Below, piece after piece: positions 1 to 5,106 of a DNA stretch of 5,106 nt; position 1 is the first letter of the stretch; every line of letters starts with the position of its first letter. Both the position numbers and the translations under genes were made by a program. The notes beneath the pieces are model-generated. The model did not search any database. It saw only the letters and a list, made by a program, of their open reading frames with translations, and was not told the origin of the DNA. The stretch comes from Gemmatimonadota bacterium (GTDB lineage Bacteria; Gemmatimonadota; Gemmatimonadetes; Palauibacterales; Palauibacteraceae): assembly GCA_029863105.1 (NCBI GenBank), contig JAOTWC010000130.1, forward strand, positions 1 to 5,106. Reading direction: 5' to 3'.

Positions 1-12
1 TTCCGCCCTCCC

Positions 13-41
13 GTTGCGACCCTGTGGCGCCATGTCGTAAC
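13..41. repeat. Nested imperfect dyad upstream of the miniprotein gene
   Basis: The arms GTTGCGAC (13-20) and GTCGTAAC (34-41) are inverted repeats with one transition mismatch (a G-U pair in RNA). They enclose a perfect 8-base palindrome, TGGCGCCA (25-32), with a nearly shared centre. No T-run follows, so a standard intrinsic terminator for an upstream gene is not supported. It could be an operator, a leader hairpin or chance in GC-rich DNA. Confidence 0.3.
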
Positions 42-76
42 GTCGGAGCACTTCTTCCGTAGCAACGCACCCCTTC

Positions 77-82
77 AGGAGG
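77..82 (+). promoter_or_regulatory. Shine-Dalgarno AGGAGG that fixes the GTG start at 90
   Basis: A full AGGAGG lies seven bases upstream of GTG at 90-92. This is optimal spacing and strongly supports the non-ATG start of the miniprotein gene. It is much stronger than the sites in front of the other two genes. Confidence 0.85.
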
Positions 83-89
83 CCTGTCC

Positions 90-341
90 GTGGACATCAC
101 TTCTCTGCTCATTCAACTCGTCGCCGGAGTCGCCGGTGGCAACGCAGGAGGGTATCTCGCAAAGGCTCGCTCCCTGGGCCCGATGCTCAATTCCGTGCTG
201 GGGGCGATCGGCGGCGTGACGGGTGGACAGCTCGTCGGCACACCGCTCGATGCCGGCATGGTGGGGAATCTGGGGGCGTCGGCGCTGGTGGGTGCGCTGT
301 TCCCGCTGGTCGCGTCGTTCCTGAAGAAAAAGTCCGGCTGA
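90..341 (+). CDS. Small glycine-zipper membrane protein, function unknown
   Basis: This encodes an 83-residue protein starting at GTG behind a perfect AGGAGG. It resembles small glycine-rich conserved hypothetical proteins of diderm bacteria, but I cannot assign a named family or function. It has three hydrophobic stretches, at about residues 5-24, 35-50 and 56-78, and ends in a basic KKKSG tail. Small-residue packing motifs are dense: GGNAGG at 16-21 and GGVTGG at 41-46, plus GxxxG-type spacing in the last segment. The first two segments look like a 25-residue internal repeat. This composition suits close helix packing or oligomerisation in the inner membrane, with the lysine tail probably cytoplasmic (inference). 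There is no lipobox, cysteine or catalytic signature. The gene appears monocistronic and converges on the AsmA-family gene. The strong ribosome site, sensible termini and family-like pattern make it very likely real. Confidence 0.85.
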   Translation: MDITSLLIQLVAGVAGGNAGGYLAKARSLGPMLNSVLGAIGGVTGGQLVGTPLDAGMVGNLGASALVGALFPLVASFLKKKSG

Positions 342-356
342 GGCCGGTTCGCGGTG

Positions 357-378
357 GGCCGGAGCCTGAAATCCGGCC
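357..378. terminator. GC-rich stem-loop between convergent genes, possible bidirectional terminator
   Basis: GGCCGGA (357-363) and TCCGGCC (372-378) form a perfect 7-base-pair stem with an 8-base loop, inside the 43-base gap between the two converging stop codons. A second smaller hairpin, CCGGC (334-338) with GCCGG (343-347), spans the miniprotein's TGA. Neither is followed by a T-run on either strand, so canonical intrinsic termination is not shown. The location suits a transcription end or 3' stabilising structure for both genes. Confidence 0.4.
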
Positions 379-384
379 TGCCGC

Positions 385-2949
385 CTATCCCCCCTCAGGT
401 CCCGCCGCCTGGGCGGAATCCGGCCTGACGGGCTCCTTCCGTCCCTGGTTCAGGAGCCCCTCGAGCAGGCCGCGGGCGGCGCCCCGCACCTGGTTGCGGC
501 CCTGGTCCTGCACCTGGGCGCGCAGCGTGGCGGCGAGTGCCTGTCCGTCGATCTCGAGCGCCGGACTCTCCATCGTACCCCGCACGTCGAACCGCACCGG
601 CACGTAGCCACCCCCGTCGGTCAGCTGGTCGAGCAACGCGCCCAGCGCGGGGTTGTCGCGGACGATGCCGGCCCGGCGCACGGCCTCGATGGGAAGCATT
701 GCCGCCAGATTCAGATCGAGCATGCCACCCAGTCCGGCGGATCCACTGACCATACCCGTGATGTCGCCGGCCCCGAAGTTCCAGTTCCGCACCACGAACC
801 TGCCGTCGCGAATCTCGAACGGGCCGCCCAGGTCCTTGAACTGCGACAGCTTGTCCGGCGCGAGGTTGAACCGCTGCTTGACGGCGTCGGTGATTCCCAG
901 GTCCTGGAACCGACCCTGGACGAAGCTGGCGCTCCCCACGGCCGAGAACCCTGCAGGCATCGGCAGAAAGCCGTCGTCGAGCGGACTGGATCCGGTGATG
1001 TCGAAGTTCAGCGCCCCGTCGAGCCGCCGCCCGAGCGTCGTCCAGCGCTCGAGAAAGTCTCCCGCTCGAGCGGTCGTGAGATGGAGGTCGTACTCCACGG
1101 CGCGTGAGCGCTGGGAGGTGTTCAGGTCGAGCCGCAGGCCGCCCGCCAACCGGCCGCCGTACACGGCACCGTCGACTTGCGTGACGTCGATCACGCCATC
1201 GGCGAGCTCGATCCGGAACGATACGTTTTGGGCATTCGTCGGCGGGTTGACCCATTGGGCGATCGACATCGTCCCCACCGCACGGTAGTCCGCGAGCTCC
1301 GGCATCCGGTATCGCGCCCGGGCGATCTCCTCGGGATCCTGTCCGCCCACGCGTCGGCCCGTCAGACGCGCCTTCACCAGGTCGCTGTAGCCCACGGCCG
1401 GCCTTTCGCGGCGCAGATCCGCCGCGGCGAGACGGTTGGAGCGGGCCGTGAACTGAATCGGCGGGGCGACGCCGCGCCGGGCCGGATCGCTGAGCAGATA
1501 CCGCACGATCTGCGGACTCGAGAAGCTGATCGTGGCGTCACTCTCCCCGACGCGTACCGGAATGCCTTCGGCCCGCATCCCGCCTCCGCCGAGCCGGATC
1601 GTCCCGTCGGCAATCACGGCGGGCGCCGGAAGCCGCGGGCTGGTATACGCCACGTTCGTAAGCCGGACCGGACCGCTGACGTCCCAGCGTTCCGTGTCTC
1701 GCGCCGGGCCGCGGAAGTCGAGGTCGACGGCCGCAGATCCGGTGACCGGCATCGGCGCACGTCTGCCGAACTCCTGGAGCTGCGCGAGGTCGAACTGTCC
1801 CGTCAGGTGGCCGTCGATCGACGGCTCGTCGAAGTCGCTGACCCGCACGCGGGCCCGGAACGGACGACCGAGCAGCTGTCCCGAGATATCCGGCGCGTCC
1901 AGTGTCCGGGCGGTGAAAGACAGGGTGCCCGACGCACCGCCGACCAGCCGACCGCGCTCCCGGCTTGCGACAGTGAGATCGGAGTACTTCGCCGAACCCG
2001 TCAGCACTGGCGCCTCCGCGCCCGGGCCACCGAACACGCCGGCCCAGCGGATCGCCAGCGTCGCGCGGCCGTCGGTCTCGAACGCCGGCTCCTCGCGTGG
2101 TGGCGGAAGTTGCGCCAGGAGGTCGGAGATGCGGAACTCGTCCGATGCGAGGTCGAGGCGGATGCTGCGGACCTCATCCGCTACCTGGGATGCCCCCGAG
2201 CCGCGGAGCGACAGGCCGGCCGCGCGAGCTCGGAACTCGGGCAGGGCCAGGCGTCCGTCGGACGGATCGAACAGCGCCCGGTAACCGAGCTCGACGTCGG
2301 GAAGCGCGGTCGTGTCCGCTCCGCGCACGACCATCAACGCCTCGGTGAACCGCACCTCTCCGCTGCTGGCCATCGTCCCGCCCGCCCGCTGTCCAGGCGT
2401 CACGTTCATCTCTCCTGCCACCCGGGCCCGCATCGCCCGGCCCGTCTCCGCGTTCCGATACAGCACGCCGCCGTCCACGACGACGAGATCCTGGACGTCG
2501 AACCGTGCCGCGGCCCGCGCGCCCTCCTCACCCGACGCGGCATCATCCGAGGCGAGGATGCCCACGAGATTGTTCGTGCCGTCCGCGGCGACCTCGTAGC
2601 GCAGGATCGGGCCGATCAACCGGACCTGTGACAGATCGTACTCGCGCCGCAGCAGGGGCCAGAGTTCGAGCCGCAGGTCGAGAGCGTCGAGCTGCACGGT
2701 CGGAGAGGCGGAGAAGCCGGGCGGATTCGCCACCGCCACGTCCTGCAGGCGAATCGCGATGTACGGGAACAGCTTCAACTTCACGGCACCGAGGTGCACG
2801 TCGCGGCCCAGGCGGGCCTCGATCTGCGGTTCGGCGAGCGCACGCAGACGCTCGGCAGGAAACATCGCCTTGAGAACGGCAGCGCCCGCCAGCGGGAGCA
2901 CGACCAGGGCGGCGACGACGATGATCAACCAGCGTGGAATTCGGTTCAT
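385..2949 (-). CDS. AsmA family protein (envelope lipid homeostasis)
   Basis: This encodes an 854-residue AsmA-like protein. Members are inner-membrane-anchored, mostly periplasmic beta-rich proteins linked to outer-membrane assembly and phospholipid transport between the membranes (TamB, YhdP and YdbH are relatives). Residues 1-7 are basic (MNRIPRW), followed by one transmembrane helix at about 8-28. The AsmA N-terminal pattern follows: a helix with EPQIEARLGRDV (about 40-51), then LFPYIAIRLQDVAVANPPGF (60-79), then strands with LRLELWPLL. The middle (about 130-560) is long beta-type sequence. The C-terminal AsmA-like core covers about 575-800, including the repeat-like FEIRDGRFVVRN...GDITGMVSGSAGLGGMLDLNL (711-748), and ends in a polar helical tail. 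The frame runs further upstream to TTG at 2985 (12 more residues, with GTG at 2964). I chose ATG because it places the basic residues directly before the helix. No candidate has a clear Shine-Dalgarno. The stop is TAG at 385-387. It is divergent from the TPR gene. The family call is firm; the transported substrate is unknown. Confidence 0.93.
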   Translation of the reverse strand: MNRIPRWLIIVVAALVVLPLAGAAVLKAMFPAERLRALAEPQIEARLGRDVHLGAVKLKLFPYIAIRLQDVAVANPPGFSASPTVQLDALDLRLELWPLLRREYDLSQVRLIGPILRYEVAADGTNNLVGILASDDAASGEEGARAAARFDVQDLVVVDGGVLYRNAETGRAMRARVAGEMNVTPGQRAGGTMASSGEVRFTEALMVVRGADTTALPDVELGYRALFDPSDGRLALPEFRARAAGLSLRGSGASQVADEVRSIRLDLASDEFRISDLLAQLPPPREEPAFETDGRATLAIRWAGVFGGPGAEAPVLTGSAKYSDLTVASRERGRLVGGASGTLSFTARTLDAPDISGQLLGRPFRARVRVSDFDEPSIDGHLTGQFDLAQLQEFGRRAPMPVTGSAAVDLDFRGPARDTERWDVSGPVRLTNVAYTSPRLPAPAVIADGTIRLGGGGMRAEGIPVRVGESDATISFSSPQIVRYLLSDPARRGVAPPIQFTARSNRLAAADLRRERPAVGYSDLVKARLTGRRVGGQDPEEIARARYRMPELADYRAVGTMSIAQWVNPPTNAQNVSFRIELADGVIDVTQVDGAVYGGRLAGGLRLDLNTSQRSRAVEYDLHLTTARAGDFLERWTTLGRRLDGALNFDITGSSPLDDGFLPMPAGFSAVGSASFVQGRFQDLGITDAVKQRFNLAPDKLSQFKDLGGPFEIRDGRFVVRNWNFGAGDITGMVSGSAGLGGMLDLNLAAMLPIEAVRRAGIVRDNPALGALLDQLTDGGGYVPVRFDVRGTMESPALEIDGQALAATLRAQVQDQGRNQVRGAARGLLEGLLNQGRKEPVRPDSAQAAGPEGG

Positions 2950-3019
2950 GCCGGGGTTGTACACATGGGCGGGGGAAATGTGCAAGCGGGTTTGAATCTA
3001 GAAGACGAGACCCAGCCAT

Positions 3020-3058
3020 CGATAATCGGACAAATTGGCAAACTCAGTCTGATTATTG
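3020..3058. promoter_or_regulatory. Imperfect 12-base inverted repeat in the divergent intergenic region
   Basis: CGATAATCGGAC (3020-3031) faces GTCTGATTATTG (3047-3058): ten of twelve positions are complementary and the other two are G-U compatible. The 15-base spacer contains TTGGCA (3035-3040), close to a -35 hexamer, but no convincing -10 lies at 16-18 bases. GATTAT at 3051-3056, with CGGACA at 3027-3032, gives a weak sigma70-like pair at 18 bases. The repeat sits in the 151-base gap between the divergent genes, where GC falls to 45% (3001-3060). It therefore fits an operator or promoter region serving either gene, or a leader hairpin. Confidence 0.4.
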
Positions 3059-3069
3059 CATGTTATTGC
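3053..3069 (+). repeat. TTATTGC direct repeat, 10-base period
   Basis: TTATTGC occurs at 3053-3059 and again at 3063-3069, so the copies sit one helical turn apart. The first copy overlaps the right arm of the inverted repeat. Such phasing is typical of tandem regulator half-sites, but two 7-base copies are modest evidence. Confidence 0.3.
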
Positions 3070-3089
3070 CGGCTTGTGAGCCTTCCGCC

Positions 3090-3093
3090 AAGG
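3090..3093 (+). promoter_or_regulatory. AAGG ribosome-binding site for the TPR gene
   Basis: AAGG lies seven bases before the ATG at 3101 and supports that start. The same bases could pair with CCTT at 3081-3084 in a 4-base-pair hairpin, which is too weak to claim translational control. Confidence 0.55.
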
Positions 3094-3100
3094 TCGACGC

Positions 3101-5106
3101 ATGAAGCTGTACGAGCCTTTCCGCGGTCTAGTTATTGAGTTGAGACGCCGTCGCGTGATGCATGTCGTCGCAATCTATGGCGGCGTGGCGTTTGCGACCT
3201 TGGAAAGCTCCCTCTTTCTCGCCGACCGCCTTAGACTCTCCTCTGCAGTCCCTGACTACTTGGCTGTGCTGTACATCGTGGGCTTCCCCGTGGCCGTCAT
3301 AATTGGGTGGATGGTCAACATCGACGATCAGGGCCGCCTGGTGCGCACGAAGCCGATTGGCTGGGGAGACTCCGGCGGCGACTCTCCCCGAAGATTCGGC
3401 TGGCCGGTGCGGGTTGTCGCGACTGTCGCTGCGGTCCTGTTGGTTTCGGCCAGTTGGGTTACCGCCGGACGCATCTTAGGGTCGGAGAGTCCGCGCGAAT
3501 CCTATCTCGTCACACCGATCCAAGCTGGCATCCAGACTCCGGTAGACCATGAGGTGGCAGATCGGTTGGCCTACCGGCTGACCAGGAAACTGCGCGGCTG
3601 GGATAACCTGCGTGCGGTCGCCAGTGCAGCTCTTTCGGGTCCACGCGCACAGCTCGGGGTGGGCTCGTTCGAATCGCCGACATTGGACCAAGCGTTCGAG
3701 TTGGCCGACGGCTTCGAGGCAGGAACGTTGTTGGGACTGGTCGCGGACGTACGCGGAGACGGGGTCGATGTGGAGGTGATTGCCTACGACGTCGTCCGGC
3801 GCCGGGAAATAGGGCAAACGTGGCTGCTCTCAGGTTCGGCAGCCGATCTGGATGACCTTATAGAACCAGTCGCCCACGACATTCTGGAGCTCCGTGACCA
3901 GGTAAGCAGCGCGGAGGAATTGCGGCGAGAGTCATCGAATACGGTCGCTCTTCAGGGCTTTCAGTCCGGACTTGACGCGTTGCACCAATGGCGGCTCGAT
4001 GCGGCGGAGCAGGAGTTCCGGGAAGTCATACTCCAGGATTCGATGTTTGCACGGGCCCATCACTATCTCGCCCTCACCCTGTTCTGGCAGACTTCGAGAA
4101 ACCCGCACCGGATCATCCAGAGCGGCCCCGAAATCGCCAGACATACGCAGATCGCGAGCCGGCTTGCGGAGCTCGGATATCTTCGTAGGGGCTTTCGCTC
4201 ACACATCAATGCGTTCGCAGCCTTCTGGAAGGGGGAGAACGAAGAAGCCAGACGTTTGTACCGGGAGATTCTCAACCTGGATGGTTCCGATACGGAGGCC
4301 TGGCTGTTGCTGGGCGCCGTAGAGTATAACGACCGCACTTCACAAGAGCGCGCTGGTCGCTTCGTTCCTCGGGGAAGTTGGAATGCGGCTCGTGAGGCAT
4401 TCCGAACGGCTGCGGACCTGTCACCTGACTGGCCGATCTCGTTCGGCCAGCTGTTCGACATCGACCGAGACCTGTCGGACGCGGCCAGAGGCTTGGCCTG
4501 CCCGACCTTCGAGCGTCCAGACGCCCCGGCCAGACCCCGGCACGAACAGGCAACGGGCGAACAGCTGTTGGTATTCTGCCCGCTCGTAGCGGACTCCGTC
4601 CTATGGGTAGCTCCCCGCGATCTCACACCCGGACTCCTGCGTCTGTCGGGGGAGGAGACGGAACGCCTGTTGCGGGAATCTCGCCAGCGGCTGCGGAGCT
4701 GGTCATACATCCACGCTGGGCAGGCCCGACCTCACGACGAACTTGCAACATGGCTCGCGTGGAAGCGTGGGACGCTCGGCTGCATGGCTGACGGAGCTGA
4801 AGTCCGAGATTTGACGGCGGAGATTCTGTACGAGCGCGAGTATTCGCTGAGATTGAGAGCAGACACTACCCGAGAGGACCTTGTTCGGCTCGCCATGCTC
4901 CGCCTCGCGACCGAGGACATTCAAGGGGCGACAGCTCTCGTTGACCGGGCTTTGGCCGATTTACCGGATGGTGCGATCGTGCCCGACGAGGTGGCCAACG
5001 TATTTCTCGCCCGGGGAATGCCAGAACGAGCGCTGGAGATCACGGAACCGACGTGGTCCCGAGAAACTCTGTCGATCGACGACCCGGATGGCGACGGCAA
5101 GCTTTC
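3101..5106 (+). CDS. Membrane-anchored TolB-like/TPR-repeat protein (3' end beyond window)
   Basis: An unbroken frame runs from ATG 3101 through 668 full codons to the window's end, so the C-terminus is missing. The N-terminus (FRGLVIELRRRRVMHVVAIYGGVAF, LYIVGFPVAVIIGWMVNI) matches the module '(E)LKRRNVxRVAxAY...GFPVALxxAWxxxxTPEG' seen in many TolB-like/TPR proteins. Predicted membrane helices lie at about residues 20-40, 53-72 and 102-122. Residues about 133-265 follow the TolB-N-like (FlgO-like) order: YLVTPI in place of the usual AVLPF, VADRLAYRLTRKLRGWDNLRAVA, then GTLLGLVADVRGDGVDVEVIAYDVVRRREIGQTW. TPR-like helical pairs follow at about 286-326, 374-409 and 425-452, and another near 596-622. 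Helix three puts the TPR part probably in the periplasm (inference). No kinase, cyclase or DNA-binding domain is present in the visible part. GC is well below the AsmA gene's, with TTA, CTA, ATA and AGA codons in use. The likely role is scaffolding or protein interaction at the membrane; the function is unknown. Confidence 0.85.
   Translation, partial: MKLYEPFRGLVIELRRRRVMHVVAIYGGVAFATLESSLFLADRLRLSSAVPDYLAVLYIVGFPVAVIIGWMVNIDDQGRLVRTKPIGWGDSGGDSPRRFGWPVRVVATVAAVLLVSASWVTAGRILGSESPRESYLVTPIQAGIQTPVDHEVADRLAYRLTRKLRGWDNLRAVASAALSGPRAQLGVGSFESPTLDQAFELADGFEAGTLLGLVADVRGDGVDVEVIAYDVVRRREIGQTWLLSGSAADLDDLIEPVAHDILELRDQVSSAEELRRESSNTVALQGFQSGLDALHQWRLDAAEQEFREVILQDSMFARAHHYLALTLFWQTSRNPHRIIQSGPEIARHTQIASRLAELGYLRRGFRSHINAFAAFWKGENEEARRLYREILNLDGSDTEAWLLLGAVEYNDRTSQERAGRFVPRGSWNAAREAFRTAADLSPDWPISFGQLFDIDRDLSDAARGLACPTFERPDAPARPRHEQATGEQLLVFCPLVADSVLWVAPRDLTPGLLRLSGEETERLLRESRQRLRSWSYIHAGQARPHDELATWLAWKRGTLGCMADGAEVRDLTAEILYEREYSLRLRADTTREDLVRLAMLRLATEDIQGATALVDRALADLPDGAIVPDEVANVFLARGMPERALEITEPTWSRETLSIDDPDGDGKL

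Noticed and set aside
395..1255. A 286-codon - strand frame overlapping the AsmA gene's 3' half
   Set aside because: The product is arginine- and proline-rich low-complexity sequence out of frame with the AsmA gene, with no motif or ribosome site. It is a GC-driven shadow.
1177..2631. A 484-codon open frame on the + strand inside the AsmA gene
   Set aside because: It is antisense to a protein with clear AsmA motifs. It is very rich in Arg, Ala and Asp/Glu with no domain pattern, as expected for a shadow frame in 70% GC DNA.
3035..3066. A sigma70 promoter using TTGGCA (3035-3040) and TGTTAT (3061-3066)
   Set aside because: The spacer would be 20 bases and the -10 matches only four of six positions.
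3307..3552. An 81-codon + strand frame within the TPR gene
   Set aside because: It overlaps the transmembrane and TolB-like coding region in another frame and has no ribosome site.
4063..4710. A 215-codon - strand frame opposite the TPR gene
   Set aside because: It is antisense to the continuous TPR frame and Arg/Ser-rich without domain features; the + strand frame has clear family structure.
1..5106. CRISPR array, tRNA/rRNA gene, insertion sequence or phage/defence module
   Set aside because: No repeat-spacer periodicity, tRNA-like cloverleaf, rRNA sequence, terminal inverted repeats, transposase or nuclease motifs were seen on either strand.

Overview
The window looks like chromosomal DNA of a high-GC diderm (Gram-negative type) bacterium. 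The envelope protein family in the middle (AsmA-like) implies an outer membrane. The third gene has a 'membrane anchor + TolB-like + TPR' layout that I associate with Acidobacteriota, Gemmatimonadota and some Proteobacteria. The phylum call is an inference from family knowledge and is weak.

Layout: (1) 1-89 is a short leader with a nested dyad and a perfect Shine-Dalgarno. (2) 90-341 (+) is an 83-residue glycine-zipper membrane miniprotein with a GTG start. (3) 342-384 is a 43-base convergent intergenic gap with a GC-rich stem-loop. (4) 385-2949 (-) is a large AsmA-family protein with one N-terminal membrane anchor. (5) 2950-3100 is an AT-richer divergent intergenic region with an imperfect inverted repeat and a 7-base direct repeat. 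(6) 3101-5106 (+) is a long frame, open to the window's end, encoding a protein with three predicted N-terminal membrane helices, a diverged TolB-N-like domain and TPR-like helical repeats.

The three genes do not form an operon: the first two converge and the last two diverge. All three products are predicted to sit in or be anchored to the inner membrane. AsmA-like proteins act in envelope lipid homeostasis. The other two have no assignable biochemical activity. The third gene is clearly lower in GC (about 52-67% in sampled lines) than the AsmA gene (about 70-75%), so it may have a different history.

No RNA gene, CRISPR array, insertion sequence, defence system or biosynthetic cluster is visible. 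The least ordinary part is the third gene: a degenerate TolB-like region, Cys-Pro motifs and an EF-hand-like acidic loop cut by the window edge, together with the dyad in front of it.
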